Source: Ornithinimicrobium pratense
Lineage (GTDB): Bacteria; Actinomycetota; Actinomycetes; Actinomycetales; Dermatophilaceae
Direction: 5' to 3'
Length of the DNA: 64,000 nt
Assembly (NCBI RefSeq): GCF_008843165.1
Contig: NZ_CP044427.1
Coordinates: forward strand, 1,984,001 to 2,048,000
Below the pieces are notes generated by a model. The model saw nothing but the letters and a program-made list of their open reading frames with translations, ran no database searches and was not told the DNA's origin. The translations under genes and the position numbers were made by a program. The number at the start of each line of letters is the position of its first letter. Within the stretch, counting starts at the first letter, position 1. Below are positions 20,459 to 30,196 of the stretch, one piece after another.

Positions 20459-21351
20459 GGCATACCTCCATGGTCGGTGGGGTGGTTCTCGGAATGGTGG
20501 CTTTCGGGGCCGCCGGCCCCGACGACGAAGTCCCACGGGTCGGTGCGGACGCTCGAGAGGCAGATGTCCACGCTACCGCCGAGCCGGGCGGCAAGCCGGT
20601 CGCGCAGACCCGGCAGCCAGAGCCACTCGGTGGCGTAGTGCCCGGCGTCCACGAGGTATGGCGTGCTCGACGCCCCTGCGCGGGCTGCGGCCCGGGCCTC
20701 CTCGCGCGCCTCGAGCGCCGGATGGTGGCGCAGGTCCGCGGTCACGTAGACGTCGGCACCGCTGCGCCGCACCGCCTCGAAGGCGCTGTCCCCGGCCCCG
20801 CCCAGCACCGCCACGCGGCGCACCGGTGCCGCGGCCGGCCCGCTGACCCGGATGCCGCCGGCCGTCGGGGGCAGGTGCTCCACGAGCCGGGTGGCCAGCT
20901 GCTGCAGGCTGACCGGCTCGGGCAGGTCGCCGACCCGGCCGAGTTCCTGGTCCTCGGTCACCTGCAACGGCTCGGTGTCGATGAGTCCGCAGGCCATCGA
21001 AAGCGCCTGTCCCACACCGGGATCCGCGACGTCGGCGTTGGTGTGCGCGCAGTAGAGCCCGATGTCGTTGACCAGCAGCTCGGTGATCGTCGCACCCTTG
21101 GCGGTCGTGGTGGCGACCGAGTGGATCCCCTTGAGCAGCAACGGATGGTGGGTGATGATGAGGTCGGCGCCCAGCGCCACGGCCTCGGCGACGACGTCAA
21201 GGGTGGGATCCACCGCCAGCAGGATCGTGCCGACCGACTGCTCGGGGTCGCCCGCGACCAGGCCGACGCGGTCCCAGGACTGCGCCGTGTGCACGGGGTA
21301 GAACTCCTCCAGCAGCGCGACCACGTCGCGTAGCCGCACCCCCTCGGGCAC
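20455..21351 (-). CDS. Nif3-like dinuclear metal-centre protein
   Basis: A 298-residue protein of the Nif3/YqfO/GTP cyclohydrolase I type 2 family. The two-metal site motifs are visible: LIITHHPLLLKG (His-His), YCAHTNADVA, and near the end LVDAGHYATEW. The middle segment is the shorter PII-like insertion seen in many members. Function is uncertain despite the old GTP cyclohydrolase label. GTG 21351 is chosen because earlier GTG 21381 lies at the very end of the tRNA-Val gene. Confidence 0.87.
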   Translation of the reverse strand: MPEGVRLRDVVALLEEFYPVHTAQSWDRVGLVAGDPEQSVGTILLAVDPTLDVVAEAVALGADLIITHHPLLLKGIHSVATTTAKGATITELLVNDIGLYCAHTNADVADPGVGQALSMACGLIDTEPLQVTEDQELGRVGDLPEPVSLQQLATRLVEHLPPTAGGIRVSGPAAAPVRRVAVLGGAGDSAFEAVRRSGADVYVTADLRHHPALEAREEARAAARAGASSTPYLVDAGHYATEWLWLPGLRDRLAARLGGSVDICLSSVRTDPWDFVVGAGGPESHHSENHPTDHGGMP

Positions 21352-21382
21352 TGCGCCACCACCGTCTCTGCTGTTGTCCACG

Positions 21383-21455
21383 TGGGCCCGGCCGGGCTCG
21401 AACCGACGACCTACGCGGTGTAAACGCGGCGCTCTACCAACTGAGCTACAGGCCC
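21383..21455 (-). tRNA. tRNA-Val (anticodon UAC)
   Basis: A 73-nt cloverleaf read on the minus strand. The acceptor GGGCCTG pairs with CGGGCCC (one G-U). The D arm is GCTC-AGTTGGTA-GAGC, the anticodon loop TTTACAC gives UAC, the T arm has GGTTCGAGC, and the discriminator is A. CCA is not encoded. The outermost base pair of the anticodon stem appears mismatched. It lies just upstream of the Nif3 gene in the same direction. Confidence 0.95.
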
Positions 21456-21484
21456 TTGCGATCGACCATTCTAGGAGGTGGCGG

Positions 21485-21961
21485 CTACAGGTCCCGCACG
21501 GCCCGGTGCAGGACCCCCACCTCCCGGATCTGGCCGGACTCCTGCTGCAGGCTCCACCGCACGGCGTGCGAGGGGTCGATGAGGAAGGTGCCGCGCCTGG
21601 CCGTCCCCGAGGTCTCGTCCAGCACCCCCCAGTCCCGGCAGGCTCGGCCGTGGGGCCAGAAGTCGGACAGCAACGGGAAGCGGTAGCCCTCGTGGGCCGC
21701 CCACGCGCGCAGCGCGTAGGTGGGGTCGCAGGAGACGGCGAGAACCTGCACCTTGTCGTTGACGAACTCATCGATGTTGAGCTGGATGTCCAGCAGCTCA
21801 CCGGTGCAGATCGAGGAAAAGGCGAAGGGGAAGAAGACGACCAGTGCGTGCCGGTCGAGCACTACCTCGGAGAGCCGGACCAGCTCTCCGTGCTGGTCCG
21901 GCAGGACCAGCTCGGGCGCCCGCTCCCCGATCACCGGAGGCGCCGCGCCCGCAGCGGTCAT
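21485..21961 (-). CDS. ahpE: AhpE-like peroxiredoxin
   Basis: A 158-residue thioredoxin-fold peroxidase. The peroxidatic site FFPFAFSSICTGEL (Cys near 50) is the AhpE form of the PxxxT/C motif. Later VLAVSCDP carries a further Cys, and RDWGVLDE and GTFLIDP are conserved family blocks. AhpE is a one-cysteine-type peroxiredoxin reduced by mycoredoxin or mycothiol in actinobacteria. It is translationally coupled (ATGA) to DUF3052, as in mycobacteria, where aceE is also adjacent. Confidence 0.9.
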   Translation of the reverse strand: MTAAGAAPPVIGERAPELVLPDQHGELVRLSEVVLDRHALVVFFPFAFSSICTGELLDIQLNIDEFVNDKVQVLAVSCDPTYALRAWAAHEGYRFPLLSDFWPHGRACRDWGVLDETSGTARRGTFLIDPSHAVRWSLQQESGQIREVGVLHRAVRDL

Positions 21962-22395
21962 CGTCGACCCACCAGGCGCTGCCCCACCCAGCCCTGGACC
22001 GGCACGAAGCCGGAGGCGCTGAGCGAACAGGTCGTGCAGGCCTCCTGCACGTCGGGGGCGGGGACCCGGTCGGGGCGGCCCGTGCCGGGCGTGAGCAGGA
22101 CGATGCTGCCCCCCTCCTCCAGCCGGGTCAGCGAGTCCATCAACTCGTCGGTGAGGTCGCCGTCGCCGTCGCGCCACCACAGCAGCACCACGTCCACGAC
22201 CCCGTCGTAGTCCTCGTCCTCCAGCGGACCCTCGGCCAGCGCCTCGACGGCGTCCCGGACCGACTCCTCGACGTCGTCGTCGAAGCCGTACTCGACCACG
22301 ATCTGACCGGGGCGCAGGCCCAGCTTGCGCAGGGCGGCCCCCATCGGACCGTCGGTCGTGGACGACTGCTCGCTCGCTCTCTCGTTGGCTTCCAT
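21958..22395 (-). CDS. DUF3052 family protein
   Basis: A 145-residue acidic protein homologous to the Rv2239c group. Its core has [20 protein letters not shown], then a run of acidic helices and [19 protein letters not shown]. It ends [13 protein letters not shown]. There are two close cysteines in CTTC. Function is unknown, though it is strictly neighbour to ahpE and aceE in many actinobacteria. The ATG at 22395 lies 155 bp from the divergent aceE start, so both promoters must lie in that gap. Confidence 0.85.
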   Translation of the reverse strand: MEANERASEQSSTTDGPMGAALRKLGLRPGQIVVEYGFDDDVEESVRDAVEALAEGPLEDEDYDGVVDVVLLWWRDGDGDLTDELMDSLTRLEEGGSIVLLTPGTGRPDRVPAPDVQEACTTCSLSASGFVPVQGWVGQRLVGRR

Positions 22396-22550
22396 GGTGC
22401 GGTCTAGACAACCAGAGGCCGGGCGCGCTCGTAAAGCGGGGTCGGCGCGCGCCGCCGGTGACGGGCAACGTCCGGGCCAGCGCAGGCGTCGCCTCGGCAG
22501 GCGTGACAGACTGGCGGGCGATGCCCGCTGTGCGACGGAAGGATCACCTG

Positions 22551-25304
22551 ATGGCACTGGAGCGCCCCATTGGCCCCATCCTCAATGGACTGCCGAACCA
22601 GGTCCCGGACACGGACCCCGAGGAGACTCAGGAGTGGCTGGAGTCTTTGGACGCGGCGATCGAGACGGGGGGTCGCCAGCGTGCGCGCTACCTGATGCTG
22701 CGGATGCTGGAACGCGCCCGTGACTCCCAGGTCGGGATCCCCTCGGTCACCACCACCGACTACATCAACACCATCTCCCCCGAGCAGGAGCCCTGGTTCC
22801 CGGGGGACGAGGACATGGAGCGCCGCTACCGCGCCTGGATGCGGTGGAACGCGGCGGTTATGGTGCACCGCGCGCAGCACCCCGACATCTCCGTCGGTGG
22901 ACACATCTCCACCTACGCCTCCCAGGCCACCCTGTGGGAGGTGGGGTTCAACCACTTCTGGCGCGGACGTGACCACGAGGGCGGCGGCGACCAGATCTTC
23001 TTCCAAGGTCACGCCTCTCCCGGCATCTACGCGCGCGCCTTCCTCGAGGGCCGGCTCTCCGAGGCCGACATGGACGCCTTCCGGCAGGAGAAGAGCAAGG
23101 CCGCTGAGGGAGTGACCACGCTGCCCTCATACCCGCACCCCCGCTCGATGCAGGAGTTCTGGCAGTTCCCCACCGTCTCGATGGGGCTGGGTCCGATGAA
23201 CGCCATCTACCAGGCGGCGTTCAACAAGTACCTGCACAACCGGGGCCTGAAGGACACCAGCCAGCAGCAGGTGTGGGCCTTCCTCGGCGACGGCGAGATG
23301 GACGAGCCGGAGTCGCGGGGGTTGCTGCACGTGGCCGCCAACGACGAGCTGGACAACTTGACCTTCGTGGTCAACTGCAACCTGCAGCGCCTGGACGGCC
23401 CGGTCCGCGGCAACGGCAAGATCGTGCAGGAGCTGGAGAGCCAGTTCCGCGGTGCCGGCTGGAATGTCATCAAGGTGCTGTGGGGCCGCGGCTGGGACAA
23501 CCTGCTCGCCAAGGACGCCAGCGGCGCCCTGATCAACCTGATGAACACCACGCCCGACGGCGACTTCCAGACCTACCGGGCCAACGACGGCGCCTGGATC
23601 CGGGACCACTTCTTCGGCCGCGACCCGCGGACCAAGGAGCTGGTCAAGGACTGGAGCGATGACGAGATCTGGTGGAAGCTCAAGCGCGGCGGCCACGACT
23701 ATCGCAAGGTCTTTGCCGCCTACCAGGCCGCGATGCAGCACACCGGCCAGCCGACGGTCATCCTGGCGCACACCATCAAGGGCTACTCACTGGGCACCCA
23801 GTTCGCTGGGCGCAACGCCACGCACCAGATGAAGAAGATGACGCTGGAGGACCTCAAGGGCTTCCGCGACAGCCTCCAGATCCCGATCAGCGACGAGCAG
23901 CTCGAGGCCGACCCCTACGCCCCGCCCTACTACCACCCCGGCGAGGACGACGAGGCGATCCAGTACCTAAAGGAGCGGCGGCGCCAGCTAGGCGGCTTCC
24001 TGCCCGAGCGCAGGCCGGGCAACACGCGGCTGCCGCTGCCCGATGAGAAGATCTACGACGTCGCCAAGAAGGGCTCTGGCAAGCAGAACGTCGCCACCAC
24101 GATGGCCCTGGTCCGCATCTTCAAGGAGTGGATCCGCGACAAGGAGTTCGGCAAGCACCTGGTGCCGATCATCCCCGACGAGGCCCGCACCTTCGGCATG
24201 GACAGCTTCTTCCCCACGGCGAAGATCTACAACGTCCACGGGCAGAACTACACCTCTGTCGACGCCGACCTGATGCTGGCCTACAAGGAGTCCACCAGCG
24301 GCCAGATCTGGCACGTGGGGATCAACGAGGCCGGCTCGGTCGCCGGCCTGACCGCCGCGGGCACCTCCTACGACACCCACGGCGTGCCGATGGTGCCGTT
24401 CTACATCTTCTACTCGATGTTCGGCTTCCAGCGCACAGGCGACAGCATCTGGGCCGCGGCCGACCAGCTCACCCGCGGCTTCATGATCGGCGCGACCGCG
24501 GGCCGGACCACCCTGGCCGGCGAGGGCCTGCAGCACGCCGACGGGCACTCGCTGCTGCTGGCCTCGTCCAACCCCGCGATCCGCGCCTACGACCCCGCCT
24601 ACGCCTACGAGCTGGCCCACATCCTGCCCGACGCGCTGAGGGTGATGTACGGCGAGGACCCGCAGGACGTCATCTACTACCTCACCGTCTACAACGAGCC
24701 GATGAAGCAACCGGCCCAGCCGGACGACGTGGACGTCGAGGGCATCCTGGCGGGCATGCACAAGATCTCCGGCAAGCAGCCCGCCGAGGACGCCAAGCAC
24801 GTGCGCCTGCTCGCCTCCGGCGTGGGCGTGCCGTGGGCCCTGGAGGCCCAGGAGCTGCTCGAGCAGGACTGGGGCGTGACCTCTGACGTGTGGTCGGTCA
24901 CGTCCTGGAACGAGCTGCGCCGCGAGGCGATGGCCTGCGACCGGGACGCCTTCCTGAACCCGACGCAGGAGCGGCGCCTGCCCTACGTGACCCGGCGGCT
25001 GTCCGAGGGCACCGGGCCGGTCGTGGCCACCAGCGACTGGATGCGTGCGGTCCAGGACCAGATCGCCCCGTGGGTGCCCGAGGACTACTACGCGCTGGGT
25101 GCGGACGGCTTCGGCTTCGCCGACACCCGCCCTGCGGCGCGGCGGTTCTTCCACATCGATGGCCCATCGATGGCGGTCAAGGCCTTGCAGATGCTCGCCG
25201 ACCGCGGCGACATCGACCCGCAGGTGCCGGTCGAGGCGGCCGAGCGCTACCGGCTGATGGACGTCAACGCCGGCGCCTCCGGCACCGCGGGCGGCGACGC
25301 CTGA
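22551..25304 (+). CDS. aceE: Pyruvate dehydrogenase E1 component, homodimeric
   Basis: A 917-residue thiamine-diphosphate enzyme that decarboxylates pyruvate for the pyruvate dehydrogenase complex. The early [20 protein letters not shown] carries active-site histidines. The TPP motif starts [10 protein letters not shown] near 245 and ends with NCN about 30 residues later. The transketolase-type second domain has [18 protein letters not shown] and [20 protein letters not shown] 22551 follows GGAAGGAT at a good distance; the longer frame from 22458 lacks support. Actinobacterial AceE works with shared E2 components encoded elsewhere. Confidence 0.96.
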   Translation: MALERPIGPILNGLPNQVPDTDPEETQEWLESLDAAIETGGRQRARYLMLRMLERARDSQVGIPSVTTTDYINTISPEQEPWFPGDEDMERRYRAWMRWNAAVMVHRAQHPDISVGGHISTYASQATLWEVGFNHFWRGRDHEGGGDQIFFQGHASPGIYARAFLEGRLSEADMDAFRQEKSKAAEGVTTLPSYPHPRSMQEFWQFPTVSMGLGPMNAIYQAAFNKYLHNRGLKDTSQQQVWAFLGDGEMDEPESRGLLHVAANDELDNLTFVVNCNLQRLDGPVRGNGKIVQELESQFRGAGWNVIKVLWGRGWDNLLAKDASGALINLMNTTPDGDFQTYRANDGAWIRDHFFGRDPRTKELVKDWSDDEIWWKLKRGGHDYRKVFAAYQAAMQHTGQPTVILAHTIKGYSLGTQFAGRNATHQMKKMTLEDLKGFRDSLQIPISDEQLEADPYAPPYYHPGEDDEAIQYLKERRRQLGGFLPERRPGNTRLPLPDEKIYDVAKKGSGKQNVATTMALVRIFKEWIRDKEFGKHLVPIIPDEARTFGMDSFFPTAKIYNVHGQNYTSVDADLMLAYKESTSGQIWHVGINEAGSVAGLTAAGTSYDTHGVPMVPFYIFYSMFGFQRTGDSIWAAADQLTRGFMIGATAGRTTLAGEGLQHADGHSLLLASSNPAIRAYDPAYAYELAHILPDALRVMYGEDPQDVIYYLTVYNEPMKQPAQPDDVDVEGILAGMHKISGKQPAEDAKHVRLLASGVGVPWALEAQELLEQDWGVTSDVWSVTSWNELRREAMACDRDAFLNPTQERRLPYVTRRLSEGTGPVVATSDWMRAVQDQIAPWVPEDYYALGADGFGFADTRPAARRFFHIDGPSMAVKALQMLADRGDIDPQVPVEAAERYRLMDVNAGASGTAGGDA

Positions 25305-25327
25305 GACCGGCCCCCGCCGGCACATCG

Positions 25328-25372
25328 GACGGCGGACGGTGTGGGCCCCCTGCTCCCACACCGCCCGCCGTC
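25328..25372. terminator. Bidirectional terminator hairpin between aceE and the GDPD gene
   Basis: GACGGCGG at 25328 pairs with CCGCCGTC at 25365-25372, and GGTGTGGG (25338-25345) with CCCACACC (25355-25362). Only a two-base internal mismatch interrupts the stem, and the loop is 9 nt. It sits between the convergent aceE and GDPD stops. There is no T-tract, as is common in high-GC actinobacteria. Confidence 0.75.
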
Positions 25373-25377
25373 GCGTC

Positions 25378-26427
25378 CTAGGCGGGCTCGCTCGCGCGGC
25401 GGGCGAGCACGCCCCGGTCGGTGTGGTCGGTGCAGAAGCCGTCCACGCCGGCGTCCAGGAAAGCCCGGATCTCGTCGGCGGCCCGGCCCAGGCGGGAGTC
25501 ACCGTCGCCCCGGCGCAGCTCCTCGGGCAGGAAGGCGTTCTCAGCCCGGAACACCCAGGGCATGACGACCAGACCGGCGGCGTGGGCGTCCTGCACCAGA
25601 GCGGTGGGCTGGCCCAGGCTGCCGTCGAGGCGGCGCGGCCGGACCAGCTGCTTGTCCGGCTGGAGCCCGCTGACGACGCGCGCCGTGGCGGCGAGATCGC
25701 GCAGGGCCGCGCCGTGCTCCCCCACGAGCACCCGCAGGTGGAGCGGCACCCGGGAGCCCAGCTGTCGTACCCGCTCCAGGGTGGACAGGTCGTCGCTGAC
25801 CAGCACCACCGGGGCCTCCGGCCGGTCCAACCCGTCCGCGCGCAGCAGGTCGACCAGGCGGACTACCGGGTCCAGGCCCTGCTCGACCAGGTGACCAGGG
25901 CTGCGCAGCTGGAGCAGGACACCGATCGGTCGGTCCAGCTGCTCGGCCAGCCGGCGGCGCAGGTCCAGCACCTCCCGCAGCGTGGGCACCTCCAGCAGCC
26001 CGTTGTAGGCCACGCTGCCGTGCCGCAGGTGGGGGTAGCGCTCGACCACCCGCAGCTCGCGCACCTGCTCCAAGGTGAGGTGCTCGACGAACCAGCCGCG
26101 GACCAGGTAACCGTCGACCTTGTGGATGGTGCGCAGGCCGAGGCGCTCGGGCCGGCTGGCGATGTCGGTCGTCGCGGACAGCTCGCACTCGTGCCGGGCC
26201 ACGAGGTGGCCGTCCCGGGTGACGGTCACGTCCACCGAGAGGTAGTCCGCCCCCATCCGCGCGGCCAGCTCGTAGGCGGGCAGCGTGTGCTCGGGCCGGT
26301 AGCCGCAGGCTCCCCGGTGGGCCACGAGGACCGGGCCGCCGACCCCGGGCTGCAACCCGCCCGGCGACTCCTCGGTCGGCGTCCGCCGGAGCGTCGATGA
26401 GACGACGGCAGGGTTGGCGGCACACAT
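25378..26427 (-). CDS. Glycerophosphodiester phosphodiesterase-like protein, active site partly degenerate
   Basis: A 349-residue TIM-barrel protein of the GDPD/GlpQ family. The opening VAHRGACGYRPEHTLPAYELA matches well and keeps the catalytic His-Arg-Gly and Glu-His. Two metal-ligand positions look changed. The usual 'DYxExD' is DYLSVD (Glu to Ser), and the usual 'PEIKxP' is LQLRSP (Glu to Gln, Lys to Arg). The second catalytic His remains in VARHECEL, and the end WVFRAENAFL ... GVDGFCTDHTD is typical. It may be catalytically weak or altered. ATG 26427 has GGAG 5 bp upstream; no convincing signal peptide. Confidence 0.82.
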   Translation of the reverse strand: MCAANPAVVSSTLRRTPTEESPGGLQPGVGGPVLVAHRGACGYRPEHTLPAYELAARMGADYLSVDVTVTRDGHLVARHECELSATTDIASRPERLGLRTIHKVDGYLVRGWFVEHLTLEQVRELRVVERYPHLRHGSVAYNGLLEVPTLREVLDLRRRLAEQLDRPIGVLLQLRSPGHLVEQGLDPVVRLVDLLRADGLDRPEAPVVLVSDDLSTLERVRQLGSRVPLHLRVLVGEHGAALRDLAATARVVSGLQPDKQLVRPRRLDGSLGQPTALVQDAHAAGLVVMPWVFRAENAFLPEELRRGDGDSRLGRAADEIRAFLDAGVDGFCTDHTDRGVLARRASEPA

Positions 26428-26537
26428 GTGCTCCAGCACAACCTGCCGCGATGACGCCTCAGGGCACCTCGACCCCACGCCCGGATGAGCACTGGGTGAA
26501 CATCCGGGGGCTCGGGCCTGCGCAGTAGGCTCCAGAC

Positions 26538-27710
26538 GTGCCCCAGCCCCCCGTCCCGCCCGAGCCCCGGCCCTCGCCGGAGCCGCTGGCGCGGCGGGCC
26601 GGTGGCCTAGCGGCCCGGGCGACCCGTCAGATGGAGGCGGAGCACGGATGGTTCCGCGACCTCTCGGCCGACGACCGCTCCTGGGTGTCCCTGGTCGCCC
26701 AGGCGGGGATCAGCGCCCTGCTGACCTGGTATGACGACGGCGCCCGCCCCGGCCCACCCCCTGGCCAGATCTTCGCCGGGGCCCCCCGCAGCCTGGCCTC
26801 CACGATCTCCCTGGCCCAGGCGCTGGACCTCTCCCGGACCGCCGTGACCACGGTCGAGGAGGCCGTGCCCGAGCTGGTCGGGGCGCAGGAGGAGACCGCC
26901 CTCCGGGAGGCGGTGCTGCGCTACTCCCGGGACCTGGCCTTCGCGGCCGCGGGCGTCTACGCCCGGGCGGCCGAGCAGCGGGGCGGCTGGGACGCGCGGC
27001 TGGAGTCACTGGTCGTGCACGCCGTGCTGCGGGGCGAGGCCGACGGCACCCTGGCCTCCCGCGCTACCGAGCTGGGCTGGGAGGACGTGACCGACGTGGC
27101 CGTCATCGTCGGCCGGCTCCCGGACGGGGAGTCGGCCCCGGCGCTGTCGACACTGCGGGACGCGGCGCGCCGGATCGGCCGGGAAGTCCTGACCGCGGCC
27201 CAGGGTCCCCGGCTCATCTGCGTCCTGGGTGGCTGCTCGGACCCGGTCGAGGACGCCGCCGGTCTCACCGCCGCCTTCGGGGACGGCCCGGTGGTGGTCG
27301 GGCCCCGGGTCCCCCACCTGTTCGCCGCCGGTCGCAGCGCGCGGGCGGCGCTGTCCGGGATGGACGCAGCCCCGGCCTGGGCCACGACACCGCGTCCGGT
27401 GGCCGCCGACGACCTGCTCCCGGAGCGGGCCCTGCTGGGCGAGAACCCGGCCCGCCGGATGCTGGTGGACCGCGTCTACGTGCCCCTGCGCGACCATCCC
27501 TCGGCCCTGCTCGACACCGTGCAGGCCTACCTGGACAACGGCATGGTGCTGGAGGCGACCGCGCGCCTGCTCTTCCTGCATCCCAACACCGTGCGCTACC
27601 GGTTGCGCAAGGTCGCGGAGACGGTCGGCCTCGACCCCCACGACGCCCGGGACGCGTGGGTGCTGCAGGTGGCGCTCGCGCTGGGGCGGATCACCCGACG
27701 CGGACGGTAG
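26538..27710 (+). CDS. fasR: PucR-family regulator of fatty acid synthesis, FasR-like
   Basis: A 390-residue regulator directly upstream of fabD, in the place of Streptomyces FasR and mycobacterial Rv2242. The N-terminal two thirds are helical, with a GGDEF-like degenerate middle (VTDVAVIVGRLPDG). The C-terminus has the PucR helix-turn-helix: TVQAYLDNGMVLEATARLLF then HPNTVRYRLRKVAETVG near 345-365. In Streptomyces, FasR activates the fabD-fabH-acpP-fabF operon; the same role is inferred here. The GTG start lies close to a proline-rich N-terminal tail. It may bind the inverted repeat just downstream. Confidence 0.87.
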   Translation: MPQPPVPPEPRPSPEPLARRAGGLAARATRQMEAEHGWFRDLSADDRSWVSLVAQAGISALLTWYDDGARPGPPPGQIFAGAPRSLASTISLAQALDLSRTAVTTVEEAVPELVGAQEETALREAVLRYSRDLAFAAAGVYARAAEQRGGWDARLESLVVHAVLRGEADGTLASRATELGWEDVTDVAVIVGRLPDGESAPALSTLRDAARRIGREVLTAAQGPRLICVLGGCSDPVEDAAGLTAAFGDGPVVVGPRVPHLFAAGRSARAALSGMDAAPAWATTPRPVAADDLLPERALLGENPARRMLVDRVYVPLRDHPSALLDTVQAYLDNGMVLEATARLLFLHPNTVRYRLRKVAETVGLDPHDARDAWVLQVALALGRITRRGR

Positions 27711-27719
27711 GCGTTGTGG

Positions 27720-27779
27720 GAACCCTCCAAGGTCGCGCCGTCGTTATCGTGCGAAACGGTGACGGCCTGTGGAGGGTTC
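27720..27779. promoter_or_regulatory. Perfect 10-bp inverted repeat upstream of fabD
   Basis: GAACCCTCCA at 27720-27729 and TGGAGGGTTC at 27770-27779 are exact reverse complements with 40 bp between them, in the 87-bp fasR-fabD gap. The spacing of half-sites (50 bp) is close to five helical turns. It is a candidate binding region for the adjacent FasR-like protein; this is inference. Confidence 0.5.
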
Positions 27780-27797
27780 GATGGGCAGAGTGGGGTG

Positions 27798-28775
27798 GTG
27801 CTCGTCATCGTCGCGCCCGGACAGGGCTCCCAGACCCCAGGATTCCTTGCCCCCTGGCTCGAGCTCCCGGGCGTCCGGGACCGGGCGGAGTGGCTGTCCG
27901 CCGTGGCCGGGATCGACCTGGTCGCCCACGGCACCACCTCCGACGCGGACACCATCCGGGACACCGCAGTGGCGCAGCCGCTGCTCGTCGCCGCCGGGCT
28001 GGTCACCCTGCGCGCCCTGTTCCCCCAGGCTGACGCCCTGCCGCACTCCGTCGGCGCTGTCTCGGGCCACTCGGTCGGGGAGATCACGGCGGCGGTCGCC
28101 GCCGGGGTGCTCAGCGCCGAGCAGGCGATGGTCTTCGTCCGCGAGCGGGGACGCGGGATGGCGCAGGCCTCCGACGTCATGCCCACTGGGATGAGCGCCG
28201 TCGTCGGTGGTGACCCCGAGGAGGTCCGGGCCGCCCTCGAGCAGCACGGCCTGACCCCCGCCAACATGAACGGCGCCGGGCAGGTCGTGGCGGCCGGCAC
28301 CCTGGAGCAGCTGGCGCAGCTGGCCGCCGAGCCGCCCACCCGTGCCCGGGTGATCCCGCTGCAGGTCGCCGGCGCCTTCCACACCCACCACATGCAGCCC
28401 GCGGTGGACCGGTTGGCCCGCTATGCCCGGGCCATCGAGGTCCGCGACCCGCGACTCCCGCTCGTCTCCAACGCCGACGGCGACGTCGTCCAGGACGGCC
28501 AGGAGGTGCTGCACCGCCTGGTCACGCAGGTCTCCAGCCCGGTGCGCTGGGACCTGACCATGCAGACCTTCGCCGACAGAGGCGTCTCCGCCCTGATCGA
28601 AATCGCGCCCGCGGGTACGCTGGTGGGTCTGGCCAAGCGAGGCCTGAAAGGGGTCGAGACCCTCGCGTTGAAGACCCCCGACGACCTCGAGGCCGCCCAG
28701 CGGATCATCGCCGAGCACGGCGCCGCCGACCCGGTGCCCGAGCAGCCGAGCCGCACCCCCCAGGAGGACCAGTGA
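27798..28775 (+). CDS. fabD: Malonyl-CoA:ACP S-malonyltransferase
   Basis: A 325-residue acyltransferase that loads malonate onto acyl carrier protein. The oxyanion motif APGQGSQTPG is at the start. The nucleophile elbow GHSVGEITAAVAAG (Ser near residue 93) and the His of VAGAFHTHHM near 197 complete the site. The GTG at 27798 begins VLVIVAPGQGSQ; a GTG three bases earlier is equally possible. It is first in the FAS operon, and its stop overlaps fabH. Upstream lies the 10-bp inverted repeat. Confidence 0.94.
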   Translation: MLVIVAPGQGSQTPGFLAPWLELPGVRDRAEWLSAVAGIDLVAHGTTSDADTIRDTAVAQPLLVAAGLVTLRALFPQADALPHSVGAVSGHSVGEITAAVAAGVLSAEQAMVFVRERGRGMAQASDVMPTGMSAVVGGDPEEVRAALEQHGLTPANMNGAGQVVAAGTLEQLAQLAAEPPTRARVIPLQVAGAFHTHHMQPAVDRLARYARAIEVRDPRLPLVSNADGDVVQDGQEVLHRLVTQVSSPVRWDLTMQTFADRGVSALIEIAPAGTLVGLAKRGLKGVETLALKTPDDLEAAQRIIAEHGAADPVPEQPSRTPQEDQ

Positions 28776-29803
28776 CCACCCGCCCCACCCTGACCGTGCC
28801 GCAGGGGATGCGGCACGCCCGCATCCATGGCGTCGGCGGCTACCGCCCCGAGCGGGTGGTGACCAACGAGGAGATCATCCAGTTCATCGACTCCTCCGAC
28901 GAGTGGATCCGGCAGCGTTCCGGCATCGCCACCCGCCGATGGGCCCGCGAGGACGAGACCGTCATCGACATGGCCGAAGCCGCATCGCGGCAGGCGATGG
29001 AGCGCGCCGGGGTCGCCCCCGACCAGATCGGTGTGGTCATCATGGCCACGGTGAGCCACCCCTTCCAGACGCCGGCCGCCGCGCCGCAGCTGGCGCACCG
29101 GATGGGCATCCCCAGCCCGGCCGCCTTCGACATCTCCGCCGCCTGCGCCGGCTACTGCCACGCCGTCTCCCTGGCCAACGACATGGTCCGGGTCGGCACC
29201 GCCGACTACGTGCTGGTCGTCGGGGTGGAGAAACTGTCCGACTTCACCGACAAGCACGACCGCGGCTCGGCGTTCATCTTCGGCGACGGTGCCGGTGCGG
29301 CCGTCATCGGGGTCTCGGACTTCCCGGGGATCGGCCCGACCCTGTGGGGCAGCCTCGGCGACCAGGCTGACGTCATCACCCAGCGCGAGTCGTGGACCGA
29401 CCTGCGGCCGACGATGGAGGATGCCGGCCGCACCGAGGCCGTGCCGTGGCCCGCGTTCGTCATGCAGGGTCAGACCGTCTTCCGCTGGGCCGTCTTCTCG
29501 ATGGCCCCGGTGGCGCTGGAGACCGTCAAGGCCGCTGGCATCACCCCCGACGACCTGGACGCCTTCGTCCCCCACCAGGCCAACATGCGCATCACCGATG
29601 CGATGATCAAGGCGCTGAAGCTACCCGAGCACGTGCCGGTGGCCCGCGACATCGCCGAGACCGGCAACACCTCCGCCGCTTCCATCCCCCTGGCGATGAG
29701 CCGGATGCTGGACGAGGGCGAGGCCCCGTCCGGCGGGCTGGCCCTGCAGATCGGCTTCGGCGCCGGCCTGGTGTATGCCGCCCAGGTGGTGGTCATGCCG
29801 TGA
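28772..29803 (+). CDS. fabH: 3-oxoacyl-ACP synthase III
   Basis: A 343-residue KAS III that starts fatty acid chains by condensing acyl-CoA with malonyl-ACP. The triad is visible: Cys in ISAACAGYCHA near residue 125, His in VPHQANMRI near 268, and Asn in ETGNTSAASIP near 298. The GTG at 28772 overlaps the fabD stop and has GGAGG 5 bp upstream. In actinobacteria FabH commonly prefers branched-chain starters; that preference cannot be read from the sequence. Confidence 0.95.
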   Translation: MTTRPTLTVPQGMRHARIHGVGGYRPERVVTNEEIIQFIDSSDEWIRQRSGIATRRWAREDETVIDMAEAASRQAMERAGVAPDQIGVVIMATVSHPFQTPAAAPQLAHRMGIPSPAAFDISAACAGYCHAVSLANDMVRVGTADYVLVVGVEKLSDFTDKHDRGSAFIFGDGAGAAVIGVSDFPGIGPTLWGSLGDQADVITQRESWTDLRPTMEDAGRTEAVPWPAFVMQGQTVFRWAVFSMAPVALETVKAAGITPDDLDAFVPHQANMRITDAMIKALKLPEHVPVARDIAETGNTSAASIPLAMSRMLDEGEAPSGGLALQIGFGAGLVYAAQVVVMP

Positions 29804-29938
29804 GCGCCGCGACGTCCACGACGGCTCCCCCGCCGCCCAGGCACCAGACGCAGGCCTGAGCCCCACCCCACAGCTCCCGAGGCCCGGCGGGTGCAGCAGC
29901 ACCGGGTCAGCCCAACCTCATACCGAAGGAGACACATA

Positions 29939-30187
29939 ATGGCACTGAGCGAGCAGGAGATCCTTGAGGGTCTGGCCGAGATCGTCAACGAGGAGACCGG
30001 TCTGGAGGCCGAGGAGGTCCAGATGGACAAGTCCTTCACCGAGGACCTCGACATCGACTCGCTGTCCATGATGACGATCGTGGTCAACGCCGAGGACAAG
30101 TTCGGCGTGCGTATCCCCGACGACGAGGTCAAGAACCTCACCCACGTCCGGGACGCCGTCAATTACATCGCCAGCAACCAGGGCTGA
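29939..30187 (+). CDS. acpP: Acyl carrier protein
   Basis: An 82-residue acidic helical protein with the phosphopantetheine attachment motif DLDIDSLSM (Ser near residue 41). It carries the growing acyl chain for FabD, FabH and FabF. The ATG at 29939 follows AAGGAGA, a strong ribosome site, unlike its operon neighbours. It sits 135 bp after fabH and is followed by a long hairpin before fabF. Confidence 0.95.
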   Translation: MALSEQEILEGLAEIVNEETGLEAEEVQMDKSFTEDLDIDSLSMMTIVVNAEDKFGVRIPDDEVKNLTHVRDAVNYIASNQG

Positions 30188-30196
30188 CCCGCCGCC

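Noticed and set aside
23988..25502. Long open frame antisense to aceE (about 500 codons)
   Set aside because: High-GC third positions leave the antisense frame open; the sequence is Val/Gly/Arg/His-rich with no domain, and the sense strand is a certain aceE.
26427..26478. Longer N-terminus of the GDPD-like protein starting at GTG 26478
   Set aside because: No ribosome site there; ATG 26427 has GGAG at good distance and the extra residues look unlike a signal peptide.
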